This document shows, one piece after another, positions 13,046 to 24,464 of a stretch of DNA of 64,000 bases. The DNA is from Rostrohypoxylon terebratum. Taxonomy: Eukaryota > Ascomycota > Sordariomycetes > Xylariales > Hypoxylaceae. The position numbers and the translations under genes are program-made. The DNA lies in assembly GCA_022497145.1 (NCBI GenBank), contig MU385878.1:124001-188000 (forward strand), in the 5' to 3' direction. Every line of letters starts with the position of its first letter. The first letter of the stretch is position 1. A model generated the notes under the pieces. It had not been told where the DNA came from. It made no database searches and saw nothing but the letters and a program-made list of their open reading frames with translations.

Positions 13046-13965
13046 TTATCGGCCGAAACGGCGAGCCAGTCGACCGCGGCTGTCGATAGTGCTGCTGAAG
13101 GCGCCCCAGCGGTTTCGGTCGTCCCAGTCCCTGCTCTGGCCTACTCATCTCTTCCGTTAGCAATAGTCCATAAATACCGCAAAGCAAGCTTCCCAAGGAC
13201 TTACCGAGGAACCAATCCCACCGCCGCTCCTCACGGTACAAGACATCCTCGCCGTTCTGCCGCGCCAGCCTCTCCCGCCGCGCCCGAGCCGCCGCCTCCT
13301 CGCCGACGAGGTACGGGTCCTCGAGCGGCCGTATCTTGTCCGGGTCCTCGGCGTCGCCGTCGGCGGCGGCTGCGGCCGCGTTCGCGTTGATGCGGTCGAT
13401 GGCCGAGCGCAGGGCGCTCTCGACGCCGCCCCAGCGGCCGCCGTTCGCCGCGGCGGATACGCGGCGGTGCGCTACCCGCTGGTAGTGCCGCGCGGTCGGG
13501 TTGCTCGCCATGCTCGACCAGGAGGGGATCTGGAAGTGCGAGAGCCGCGGGACGTCGCGGCGCGGGGAGGGGATGCGGGGGAGGCCTGCGCCCGGCGCGA
13601 AGGTCGAGGTCATTGGGGTTGGCGTCGGGGTCGGTGTTGACGAGAGGTTGAGCATCGAGGAGCTGGAGGGGTGGCGAGGCGCCGCTGGGACGGGCGCCGC
13701 TTGAGGGTCGCGCGGCGTGTATTCGGGTACGCTTTCGTTGGTGGGGAGGGTGGAGTGGTAGGAGGGCGCCTCGGAGACTGGGAGGCCATTCGTTAACACA
13801 TCATAGGTATTGTCATATTGTAGCGTAAGGCTCGGTTGGTGTTGGTGGAAGAGGAAGCTCACTGTAAGACGGGGCGGCTGAGCGTATGGATGCCGTCTCG
13901 AAGTCTTCGGCGCTCAGGATGCGGGAGGATCCGTTTTGGAGCGTCTCGGTAGCCATTGTAGCCAT
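13046..13965 (-). CDS. Conserved fungal hypothetical protein with a Trp-rich C-terminus
   Basis: Predicted 256-residue soluble protein of unknown function. Exons: 13965-13863, 13777-13205, 13140-13046; introns of 85 and 64 bases have GTGAGC and GTAAGT donors, and the frame closes. A second in-frame ATG at 13956 could be the start instead. The N-terminus has a short repeat-like stretch (APSYISEAPSYHSTLPTNES), then a Pro/Thr/Ser low-complexity region including PTPTPTPM, then an alanine run, then a C-terminal half rich in charge: EDPYLVGEEAAARARRERLA, WDWFLGQSRDWDDR and a basic end LARRFGR. A 'LVGEEAA...WDWFL...DW..R...F' pattern is one I associate with uncharacterised ascomycete proteins, so I think the splice of the last exon is right. 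No signal peptide, membrane segment or catalytic motif was seen. The coding sequence is markedly GC-rich. Confidence 0.75.
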
Positions 13966-16900
13966 AGTGTTTGTTTAGAGATAAATCTCGCAAATGCAAA
14001 CAAGATAAGAATAGGAGGGCAAAGAAGTGAGGCTGTCAAAGGTTAGGGAGGGAAGCTCGGTGAGAGATCTTTGCACATCTGGTCAATAGCTCTCTTATCA
14101 CTCAAGGCTGGCACGCACAGGGAGGTGCTAGGAGCCTAGGTACCTAGGAGGTAGGTAGTAGTGTGGTGTAAGGAGGGATGGTAAAGTGATCAAGAGACGG
14201 TGAATCAGGAAATCGTAATCATGGAGTCAAACAAGCACAATAGCAGATCGGCAATAGATAGCTCTTCCCGGAGCAGGGTATTGTCTTGTCTGAGAAGCGT
14301 ATTCTAGTTCGACTTTAAAAAGGCCGATGTCGTAGGTTGGCGTATGTAGGGTTCACAATGACGAACTCTAGTCACGATGAAAGGGGGCACACCACCAATT
14401 CACGACAACACTCCCTGATAGGTTGTGTGGGATATATGTAAAAGGTGGGAGAGACTTGGAAAGGGTGTGGCTTCAGGCTAGATAAACCTTGAAGAGGTAA
14501 GTCGAGGTGTGTATGAGGTGTATGCACACGTGAGCGCTGCAGAGAGGACTGGCTAGGATAGGCAAGTTATGGGAGGACAAGAAGACAGGAAGAGAAAGGA
14601 GGGCCACCTGTGAAGTACTGCGGTAACTATAGTACTGCGTAGGTAGCATACCTAACGAACCCATCCATGGATCGTACCGGATGGGGTTGAAATACGTAGT
14701 ATGCGGGATTCTACTGGACCTTACTGGCTCTGTCTTACACTTGGTCTTGCTGCCGTGCAACCTTCTTGGCCTAGGGTCCAGTCCGACCTGCGTCACGATA
14801 GATAATTCTGTGGGACCCGTGAGCCCCGAGTATGCCTGTTCGTGGGACAGCCTCGTAGACTTATCGTGATACAGAAGCTTCTTTCTGAGCAGGATGTATT
14901 GTCGCGAACTGTCAAATCTAGAATTATTTATTTTGCCGATATCCGAATACCTTGGTAAAGTTGTTGTTCTCACAAAGAGGGGAATAGACTAGGTAAATTG
15001 TTAGACGGCAGAGAGGAGAGGAATGTTAATACCTACTAGCAGCACACAGTCCAAAGTCCGAAGTTACGGCTACTATGTACATCTGCAGGTAGGTAAATGC
15101 TAGGAATTACGACAGTTCAACGAGTCCCACTGTTTCTTCTTAGATGGAGTATAGCTTATCTCATTGGCTATAGCTTATCTTATCCATCCCCACATAGAAA
15201 AGTCACGCGAAGTGATTGGGTGAGGGGCATCGTGACTAAATCTGACAGGGGGGTTGGCGGGATTGTCTCATTATCCATCGGTGTTAGAAGAGATCTCAAG
15301 AATTTGACCGGAATAGAAGATAATACGGTCTAATCCAAAAGGTGGTAGTGATTTCGCGGAGAGCTATTTGTATCGGAGTTTATAGGAATAGAAGCTTTGT
15401 GTATATCGGGCTTGGCTCTTGACGAGTTTAGTATAGTATCATCGCTGCTTTTACTCAGCGGTTAAGTCTATCTTCAGCCACGAGTTATCCATGAGTGATG
15501 AGTTAAACAGCTCACTTACCAACCGAGCCTAAGTAGCTAAGTACTCGCCCAGCATCTATCACCAATATACCTATATGTTTATACTATTCATTTAAGCTGA
15601 CGAAAGCATGTCCAAACTATGTACATCCAATGTTGTTCAATCAAGTTGAAAGCGCTTTTTGAAACCTTCAGGTCGCCTAGTTGTCGAAAACACAGTAAAT
15701 TCGGATAAGTTTTGGGGAATTGGATAGTTGATTGGACATAGCGACATATGGAAGCTTAAACCTCGGCCTAATAAGCAATAAGCAGGCTTGCTCTAAATAT
15801 AAAACTTGAGCAATATGTCCAACCGTTGCAGTAAACCCACTATTACTACCAGCAATTCCGATCACGGATTTTACAATTAGGTACATACGCCGTTCAACCA
15901 AGCGACAAAAAGCTTGGCAACACTTCAGCGGTAAGTCTCGATGGGAAGTTTACGTGTACTAGTTGCTCTGGACTGTTTTCATCTTACTTTGGGGAGTTAA
16001 GAGGACGTGGTTCATATCCAACAGCAGAATGGTTCGATTTATATTAACCTATAGCTCTCTTTCGCTCCTTGGTCTTAAAAACCGGACTCCTAACGCACTG
16101 TCCTCACCTTCGAGAGCGCCCAATCGTTTGGCAGATGTCTATTCGATTTCCGCCAAAAGCCAACCATCTGGATTAAGGCTCGACGAGCTTGTGCATGAAG
16201 TTTCGGTATCTCGAGGCGCTCTCACGTCATATTGATGCGCATTCTGATCGTAGCTATCGCGCTGCTTGTATAAGATCCGGTATAGACGATCAAGGTAACA
16301 TGCTCGATTTACTCAACTGCCTCCTTCCGCTATATTCGGACATCTACAGGTCTCAGATGATAGTGTGCTTCGCGAGACAATCAGGTTTAGCAGACTACCA
16401 CGTTCGTAGATAGGCAACTGTTCACTCTCATATCATGTCGAAAGTGACGAAGATATTGAGCTTGATGTCCAATGTCTACCTATCATGGCTATACCCCTGA
16501 GGCGTATCTCATACGTCCCCCTCATCTACAGAGCCTATCGATGGATTATCATGTCGACATAGCATCGAGCGCCTATAATTAGCTAAAGACTAGGTAGGTA
16601 CCTACTCATTCGGCCGAGTATGCACGTTCTGCTCTGTGGAGCCGGAGTCTACACCACCCGGTGTGCTGAGGACCATGAACAGACAATGGGCGACGAGCAG
16701 CTTCGAGAATTTAAGATCGTCCCGAAATTGTGAGAGTTTTGTGATAGGTAATGCGAGAAAGTCCAAATTTTCATATTTAATTGTGAAAATTGTGCCCAAC
16801 ATTTCGAATGCTTTTTCAGCTTGTTTGTGTTGGAAAAAAAAAACCAGGAGAGGATAAGCCTTCGCGGAGAGGGGCACCACTCAAGCCACACCAGGAACTC

Positions 16901-18039
16901 CGGTTCTAAAGCAGCGTTAGACCACTAGCGGGGTGGCTTATCAGCATGGCGGGGTGTGCCAGGTGGAACTCAGGAACAGGGGGTTCATGCCGGGTAGATA
17001 CTTACATAGTACAGCAACTCCGTACTCCGTCTTACTTACACTGTTAACAATACAATAATACCTCATTTTGCATTGGTGAAAATGACTGAGAATGACGAAA
17101 TAGACTTCCAGAAAATGATTGTCATAGGTGAAATAAGGAATCCAACACTAGAAACGACAAGCTGTCACGTAAATAGGTATAGGTTTACACATACTACATC
17201 GTTCAAGATCAGAATATCACCATTCAGAATTCATGGAATTTACGGTTGGTCACTGGATTTCCAATCAAGATCTTAGCCATATCCATTCGAAATTGACTAT
17301 CTATCCGATACAGTGACAGCAAAATCTCAGAAACTTATAGCTCCAGACCGTGCATAAGTAAATTAATGAAAGCCTATTTTTTTTTTCGTTCCTGGTAGGA
17401 TGACAACTCCCGCGGCTCGGCAGTAACCTTAAGGATCACTTACTACTAGCACGCGCGTACTCGGTTCTAAGGTCCTCGGGGGCATCAGCAACATTGACGC
17501 CCCTAATTAGGTAGTTGGATTTTCGAGGCCTGTGCGATCTTTAACAGGCCATGGCTCATGTGTACTTCTCATGAGACTTGACTCACAGTCCTTGGACTTC
17601 TGTTCCCAATCGGATTCAGATGACACCGTTTCATCACAACCCCGAAAGGAGTATATGGCTTGAGGTAGGTAGCATTGGAGATAGAATTGAATGTCTTACC
17701 TCCAAGGCTGTATCCGAGGTGGGGTATGTAACTGTAGGGGGAGCCTATAAGATCACATTAACTTTTCAATACAACAGTCTACTGTAAGTCAGCGATTCCA
17801 TTTCACAGTCATATATTGGGTGTGCTTAAAAAACAAAACCACCGGACCTAACCGTCAATCTTAGCCTAGTAACCTTGACCGTTAACCCATGAAATAATCG
17901 TACAGATTCCACGACCGCTGGCCGTTGTCATTATGTGTCGTAACCAAAATGCAGGACCATACCCCTTTGTGTTTCCCATTCTAACCTATGTCTCAAGGCC
18001 CCTATACCCGAAAGCATCAATACAGAAAAGTCATACCCA
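13966..18039. other. Intergenic, no gene recognised (4.1 kb)
   Basis: This lies between the 5' end of the 13 kb hypothetical gene and the 3' end of the 18 kb hypothetical gene. ORFs at 14473-14973 (minus) and 15963-16413 (plus) are open by chance as far as I can tell: no domain, no splice continuation, no codon bias. Seen: a 14-base perfect palindrome CCTAGGTACCTAGG at 14135-14148 and a direct repeat TATAGCTTATCT at 15150-15161 and 15169-15180. Confidence 0.55.
14135..14148. repeat. Perfect 14-bp palindrome CCTAGGTACCTAGG
   Basis: Self-complementary string about 170 bases upstream of the start codon of the minus-strand hypothetical gene. It is one of a family of CCTAGG/TACCTA-type palindromes in the intergenic DNA of this window. 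Confidence 0.9.
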
Positions 18040-18685
18040 CTACCATAGTCGTCTCTGGTAGTAAACCCGCTCCGTGCCTTCCGACAACCGTCGAATTTCC
18101 TCTTTGATCTGTCGTCTCCTCTCGGCCCGACTGATTGGCTTCTCTTCTTTCTTTGTGTCTTCCTCTATGTTATCTCGTGTCCCTACACGGGATCCATCAG
18201 CATCGTCCTGTTCCGCCTCAAGCGGTTGCTGTGGCTCTGGCTTTTCGTCCGGGAACGTGGGTCGCACAATGATGATGTCGTCTTCTTGGACATTATTTCT
18301 CCTCCGCCGGCGCCCTAGTCGGGGATCATCTACGTCTACTACTGTCCCATCCTCGAGCTCCGTGGTGGATTTCTTGAAGCGATCAGGTAAATAGATCTTT
18401 GGGCTCGGCCGGGGCTCTCTGTTGACTTTGATGGCTGATCGGAGGTCACGGAGTGTTCGTTGCTGGATCGTATATCCGCTGAAAAACAAAGCGGCTGTAC
18501 ATAAGACAACTATATACCGGATAAATTGGTTAATGTCGTGCTTGGTACCATTTGGAATGTAAACGAAGTTTTTTTTTTTAAAAAAAAAAAAGAATGGAGG
18601 GATCAGCCATACCAATTCCTGAAGAGATCAGGACCGAAACTTGCGACGATGTCAATAACATAATCTTTCGAAATCTTCAAAATTG
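18040..18685 (-). CDS. Conserved fungal hypothetical protein; 5' end unresolved
   Basis: Two exons are supported: 18685-18613 and 18478-18040, joined across a 134-base intron (donor GTATGG, acceptor TTTTTCAG). The joined frame reads ...DYVIDIVASFGPDLFRN, then GYTIQQRTLRDLRSAIK, PSPKIYLPDRFKKSTTELEDG, a run of basic residues, an acidic linker, and a basic C-terminus (SRAERRRQIKEEIRRLSEG) ending in YYQRRLW. I recognise this as an uncharacterised ascomycete family, but not its function. The 5' end is uncertain: acceptor CTAG at 18687-18686 implies an upstream exon, and 19015-18859 (MRQAVRFLKF..., donor GTAATT) would join in frame to give about 222 residues. The intron contains a T/A homopolymer inverted repeat. 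No membrane segment is convincing once the intron is removed. Confidence 0.65.
18569..18591. repeat. Homopolymer inverted repeat T11-A12 inside an intron
   Basis: Eleven T followed directly by twelve A within the 134-base intron of the 18 kb hypothetical gene, about 21 bases from the donor. In RNA this could fold into a short perfect hairpin. Length polymorphism or assembly error is also possible. Confidence 0.9.
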
Positions 18686-19015
18686 CTAGATATCAACGTA
18701 TATATAAAATAGAGAAAGATGATTGTTAATGCCCAAAAAATGAATACACACTTGAATAAAAAAAATACTGAAATATTGCACAGTGTTTATAACAGCTAAT
18801 ATGATAGATTGCTTTCGATAATGACGGCGTGCGTAACTTGGTTTCGACATTGAATTACTTGTTTTGTTCCCTGCCTCGTGTCTCCCCGGCAACGCTGGGT
18901 AGCCAGGTAGCCCCTCTCGGCCGGTACCCGTCTTGGCGATCTTGATCCGATCACGACCCAAGATCTCCGTCATAGCCCTTGCGACAAACTTCAAAAATCG
19001 TACCGCTTGTCTCAT

Positions 19016-19905
19016 TGAAGAACATTATTCCTCAAATAGAGTAAATATGTGTGAAGACTCTTGCATGGAGCAATTGATGTTCATTGAATTTCCTTGAGCA
19101 GTTAGGTAATCGGTGTTGTACAAGGTAAGCCCCTTTTCTCAAATAGAAGCTTAGCACGCTAGATGATCGTAAGGACAATATCGTGCAATAGTCCTAGAAT
19201 CCTAAAGAGTCCGCAATTCACATATTAGGAAAATATAGAATATTCTGAGGTAGTTATTAGTTCATTAAAATTCCTAGGGGAGCTGTACAGCATTAAGATG
19301 TGCTTGCTCGGACGATATCAACGCGTCTAGTACCCCAGGCCGCAGACCCCCTATTCTAATAGTTTTTATTTGCTAACTCGTTAGCATTGGTGTTTTATGA
19401 GTTAGACAGCTTATAAATGACATGATGTCACTCTTCGTGGGTTGATAATCGATAATCGAGGAACTCTCATTTTCATGGGTCATCCAACTTCCAAGGTTCA
19501 CAAAACAACACCTTCGCGGGCTGCTTATTTAGAGTGATGTAACTATTTCTCATGAGAAATTCAAGGAATCCAATTTGAATTTGATAGGATGGAAAGATGG
19601 AAAAGGAGGAAAAAAAATTAAGGTTAACAGGTACGATCGATAGTTTCGATAGCAGGATAGCGGAGGATAAAATTCGGACTGTGCGCAACCCCGCAATCGG
19701 AGCGGCCAGGAGTCACTTTTACGTAGGACAAGGGAACTTCTTTTTTTTTTACAACTTTAAGTTACAATACAATACAAGACGAGCTTCAGCAAGTGTGTAG
19801 ACATATTTGGATTTTATTTTCAAATATATCAATTTCAATACTCAATACAGACAGAGCTGGCAGCCAGTCAATTGAGCCAACTTCTTTAGAATCACTAACG
19901 AAAAG
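19016..19905. other. Divergent upstream region of lys9 and the 18 kb gene
   Basis: This space of about 0.9 kb is AT-rich and has no credible ORF. It should hold the lys9 promoter and leader and possibly the first exon of the minus-strand gene. A GAGTCA string (TGACTC on the other strand) is at 19710-19715. Confidence 0.6.
19710..19715 (-). promoter_or_regulatory. Possible Gcn4/CPC1-type half site (TGACTC) upstream of lys9
   Basis: TGACTC on the minus strand, 190 bases before the lys9 ATG. Gcn4/CPC1 binds TGACTCA-like sites and controls many amino-acid biosynthetic genes in fungi, including lysine genes. The seventh base here is C, not A, and a 6-mer is weak evidence. Confidence 0.3.
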
Positions 19906-21872
19906 ATGGCTCCGACCAAGTAATTACCCCTCCAACAACAAAATTTTACCCCAATATAGACATACAGTATATAGAAAATCGATGCTAACGATTCACAGGA
20001 AAGCTCTCCTTTTGGGAGGTAAGAAGCTTGACGTGTGATGCAATTGGTCTCTACACTATTCTGACAAATTCCACAGCCGGCTTCGTCACCAAGCCGACCA
20101 TCCAGATCCTCGCAGATTCTGGTGTCGAAGTGATTGTCGCTTGCAGAACTCTTGAGAGCGCCAAGAAGTTATGCTCCGATATCAAGAACACCCGTGCTAT
20201 CTCCCTGGATGTGAATGACAGCAATGCTCTTGACGAGCAGGTCGGCCAGGTCGACGTCGTCATTTCTCTAATTCCCTACACTTTCCACGCTACCGTCATC
20301 AAGTCCGCTATTCGCAAGAAGAAGAATGTTGTCACTACCAGCTACGTCTCTCCCGCCATGATGGAGCTGGACCAGCAGTGCAAGGATGCCGGAATCACAG
20401 TCATGAACGAGATTGGCTTGGGTGCGTCCTTTGATTAACCCTCTCTTCTCATGACTATTATCTACTGACTATTTTTCAGACCCTGGTATTGACCATTTGT
20501 GTAAGAATACTCACAACTGATGAATAAGATATACATCGTTAACTTTATTTAGACGCGGTCAAGACCATCGAGGAGGTTCACAAGGAGGGAGGAAAGATCA
20601 TATCCTTCCTCTCCTACTGTGGAGGTCTACCAGCACCCGAGAGCTCTGGAAACCCCCTGGGTTACAAGTTCTCTTGGTCGCCCCGCGGAGTCTTATTAGC
20701 ATTGAGAAATGCTGCTAGCTTCTACCAAGGTGGTCAGGTTGTCAACGTTGCAGGCCCTGGTAAGAAACCTACAACGAACATATCTCACTTCTTAAGTAAT
20801 TCTGAATATGCTAATAAGTTATTTACAGATCTAATGGCTACCGCCAAACCCTACTACATCTACCCGGGTAAGAAACTCTACACATAATAAAGCCAGTGGT
20901 ATCAGCCAATAATACTGATATGAACCAAAGGATTCGCTTTTGTTGCGTACCCTAACAGAGACTCCACACCATACAAGACTCGCTACAACATCCCTGAAGC
21001 GCAGACTATTATCAGGTACAGTCCCTAAAATTCATACTCGGTAACTAAACACATTATTAACATCTATGTTAGGGGTACCCTTCGATACGCTGGCTTCCCG
21101 GAATTCGTCAAGGTCCTTGTCGATATTGGCTTCCTCAGTGACGAGGAGCAAAGCTATCTCAAGGAGGCCATCGCCTGGAAGGAGGCCACGCAGAAGGTCA
21201 TCGGTGCTCCGTCTTCAGATGAGAAGGACCTCGTCTCGACCATTACTGCGAAGGCTACCTTCAAGGACGACGGTGAGAAGCAGCGCATCTTGGCCGGCCT
21301 CAAGTGGATCGGCCTCTTCTCAGATGAGAAGATCATTCCGCGAGCGAACCCGTTAGATACTCTTTGCGCCACTCTTGAGCAAAAGATGCAATTCGGCGAG
21401 GGAGAGCGGGATCTCGTGATGTAAGTGGAGCACCCCCAAATCTAACATAACCGGAGAGCTAGCCAAATAAATGCTAATACCATGAAGGCTTCAACACAAG
21501 TTCGAGGTCGAGTTGAAGGATGGTACCAAGCAGACCAGACTTAGCACACTATGCGAGTACGGTAGCACAGAACCTGGTGGTTACTCTGCAATGGCTAAGC
21601 TTGGTAAGTGTCTATTTAATCTTAACATACCATCCGAATTTTATTGACTTGATTTAGTTGGTGTCCCCTGTGCGGTTGCCGTCCAGCAAGTTCTTGATGG
21701 AACCCTCTCTGAGAAGGGTGTCCTCGCTCCCATGAACAGCAAGATCAACGGCCCGCTAATCAAGGAGCTTAAGGAGGTAAGTCAAATCAGTTTTATACGG
21801 TCATTCCAACTGTGCTAATTTTTATTCCTTCAGAAATACGGCATCTTCTGCGTTGAAGAGATTGTTGCGTAA
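19906..21872 (+). CDS. lys9: Saccharopine reductase (saccharopine dehydrogenase, L-glutamate forming), Lys9
   Basis: Predicted 450-residue cytosolic enzyme of the fungal alpha-aminoadipate lysine pathway; it joins aminoadipate semialdehyde and glutamate with NADPH to make saccharopine. Eleven exons: 19906-19919, 19999-20018, 20077-20421, 20480-20500, 20553-20759, 20829-20867, 20931-21015, 21073-21420, 21488-21603, 21658-21776, 21834-21872; total 451 codons including the stop. The N-terminus MAPTKKALLLGAGFVTKPT is the Rossmann dinucleotide loop and only appears after splicing the 14- and 20-base exons. Other family segments: CGGLPAPE-S-NPLGYKFSWSPRG, TRYNIPEAQTIIRGTLRYAGFPEF, and the C-terminal KLVGVPCAVAVQQVLDGT and GIFCVEEIV. 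The length equals the family norm (446-450). Ten introns, with 14-, 20-, 21- and two 39-base exons, make the gene unusually fragmented. Very secure. Confidence 0.96.
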
Positions 21873-22275
21873 AAAGGACATGGACATTGACTGGATAAGG
21901 CGATGGAAGCCGACTGCTTTACCAGTATCACCAATGCGCGATGAAACGATGAAAAAACGCACTGCCGTTAATAAAAAAAACCGTACAGAGCTCACTGTTT
22001 CCCTATTTCACTGTGACTTCTGACGATCTAGCTGTTTGATGACTATGATACTAGCAATTGGCTACCTGACGACCTAGTATCCTCGATTGTATTTCCGGGC
22101 TTCTATAAGTTATTCTTCACAGCCGAGCCACATTCCCTTCTATCCGTATCAAGTTAAATTGACTAATATTTCTAGGTGTATTCACAAAGTCTACAAAACC
22201 AAGATCCTCAACCCATCATTACCATGCTAAATTACATGCATCTCATTTGCGCTAGAAGTCGAATGCTATAATATC
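21873..22275. other. Convergent 3' region of lys9 and the enoyl reductase gene
   Basis: A 403-base space between stop codons on opposite strands. AT-rich; should hold both 3' UTRs. Nothing else seen. Confidence 0.7.
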
Positions 22276-23609
22276 TTACGATATTAGAGGATAAACCAGT
22301 TTTTCCACACTAATCGGCCGCATATATTCTTCCGTCCGATTACTGGCCTCTCGGTCACTAACTCTTATAGAGCCGAGCAACGCGAACCCATCCTGAGCTA
22401 TCTTATCCAGTCCACCGGGCATAATACGCACGGGATTTGGCTCGAGCACAGTCTCTCTACGCTGAGCTCTTGAGCTCAGGAATTTGTAAAAGTCGACCGC
22501 AAATTGCCGGGCTTGCGGGTTCGCTGGGATAGTCATACCTAACCGGAGTCAGCAAAATCATTCAAAATCATCTCGGGAGCTGGATCGGGTATCTTCGTAC
22601 CATTCAAAAACCCAACTTCAACACCAAGCCCCTCCCACACCGCCCCGTACGCGGGCTTCACACGCATCGCGCTCGTGTCGTACCCGCCATTCGCGGGCGC
22701 CCGGATCACCGCTAACTTCCCGCCGCGAGGCCCGAATGTGCTTTCAACCTGCACCACGGTAGAGCCTTCCGATATACAGTCCACTGCGTAATCTATGCCC
22801 TGCCCATGAGTCAAGGTCACAACGTCCGCAGGCCAAGCCGGGGAGCGGTAGTCCACGAGCGCGGAGTACGAGTACGGGGTTTGCCGCAGGAGCTCGTGTT
22901 TGGAGGGACTGGCTGCGCCGATGAGGCGGATCGGGGTAGAAGAAGACTGGGAGGAAAGGTGGAGGAGCTGCGCGACGTATAGGCCGAGGGAGGTGCTAGA
23001 GCCGTATACCAAGACGTTCAGAACCTCTGCGGAGTCGGGGATAGGGGAGGGTGGTGGAAGCGATGTGCTGAAGGGACACGGTAATCCTAGACGCCCGAAA
23101 ACTGCTTGGGCGGCCGTGAGCCCGCACATGCTTGTCGAGGCGGCTTGCTCGAGGCTTAGGTGCGGGGGGACATGCCACACGAGGTCCCACGGGACGGTCA
23201 CGTATTCGGCGAAGGCGCCGGGACGCTCGTTAGTTGAGCACGCTTTGGTTTACTATATCTTAGCCTCGTACTCTGCGACTTGCCCTACTTGAGTTCGAGG
23301 GGTGTGTTCGGACTTACCTCCCTGCAGAAACCCCGCCACACGCGTTCCGATGGGGATTTCTCGCGCTTCCGCGGCGCTGCCCCGGTCCGCTACGGTTCCG
23401 GCGAAATCGGTCCCGAGAACGCGGCGTTCTTGTTCCGCGATGGGGTGCGCGGCGAACATCCAGTCTACTGGGTTGAGGGCTACGGCAGCGACGCGGATGA
23501 GCAGTTCGTCTGGGCCCGGAACGGGTATGGGGAGTTGCTCCACTTGGATCGAGGGTGATTTCGGGTGCAAGGTGAGGGCTTGCATTGTGGCTTCCGTGGG
23601 GGCGCACAT
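22276..23609 (-). CDS. Medium-chain dehydrogenase/reductase, trans-enoyl-reductase-like (zinc-less type)
   Basis: Predicted 398-residue NADPH-dependent oxidoreductase. Exons: 23609-23318, 23242-22601, 22538-22276; introns of 75 and 62 bases, and the frame closes. Intron 2 is found by its GTACGA donor after FLNG and a GCTGAC branch point before TTAG; it removes what would otherwise be a frameshift. Seen: GroES-like N-terminus (VPGPDELLIRVAAVALNPVDWM, GTDFAGTV), GAFAEYVTVPWDLVWHVP, a Rossmann loop VLVYGSSTSLGLYVAQLL near residue 175, and the C-terminal PNPVRIMPGGLDKI typical of fungal trans-acting enoyl reductases (LovC-like) and related toxD-type proteins. No PKS or other biosynthetic gene lies nearby, so a cluster role is not supported. 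A later ATG (MQALTLHP, 8 residues in) could also be the start. Its substrate is unknown. Confidence 0.88.
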
Positions 23610-24464
23610 AGTGTCTTAGATAGGGGTAGTGTGATGTCGGTAGGCGATAGCTAAGTGGTGGGAAAATTGTTGAAGACATGGATGAACGCAGGGAATTCCG
23701 GGATAAGGGGCTTAATAAATAAGATATATTGGCTTGACTTGTGAAAATTGTCAATTTGACTACGATGGATGGCTATACTCCGTCTATCGTCTTCGGCGTT
23801 AGGCGTATCATTCTATATCTTACTAATAGATGGACCTTCTCCATGCTGAATCGAGTATTCGATATGATGTAGCATAAGCTGAGTCTATCCAGGCTAAGCC
23901 AAGCCTCTATTCTATTCATGTCATCTTGACTTTTGCGCCCTACGACGTTGCTGAATAATAGCTTTACCTGGCGGTTTTTTTTCCGCTCGGAATCCTGCAG
24001 ACGGACTTTCGAAGGAATTCTCCCGTCGAATCCCATCGGGCGCATTTAATCTATCCAACCATTGGATGACGACAGCATCCTCCACGAGCGCCAAGACTTT
24101 TACTTCCTGATTGAGAACGTCTTGCATGTCCTGATTGGCTACATGTTTGACGGGGGTTGAGGTGATCGCCAGTAAGAGCTACAGGTCGCATGCCTGAATT
24201 TGGGAAATTGATAAGTTCTCAAGTTTTAGTGAACATTATACTAGTATTTATTATATTTCATGGATTTCTATACATAATAATACATAACTCCATATATCCA
24301 ATGCATTGAATAGTTAGAGCGGAAAACTCTTCGTGCAAGGCAGGCAATAAACCAAAACGGAACCTGTCCTCGCGGATATCTTAAACACGTCTTCAGCTGC
24401 GTCGATCCCTCTGCCACGCTCAATATTACATACGGCACCTGACCTCTTTCCACATATGATACAA
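23610..24464. other. Intergenic, no gene recognised (0.86 kb)
   Basis: This lies between the 5' end of the enoyl reductase gene and the 3' end of the first rhodopsin-domain gene, both on the minus strand. The short minus-strand ORFs at 23773-24127 carry no recognisable motif and have no splice continuation. Confidence 0.6.

Noticed and set aside
14473..14973. 166-codon minus-strand ORF
   Set aside because: Composition is random-looking, there is no domain, and it lies in AT-balanced intergenic DNA.
22276..23609. Apparent frameshift in the enoyl reductase gene near 22540
   Set aside because: An intron with GTACGA donor, GCTGAC branch point and TTAG acceptor (22600-22539) restores the frame and the family sequence.
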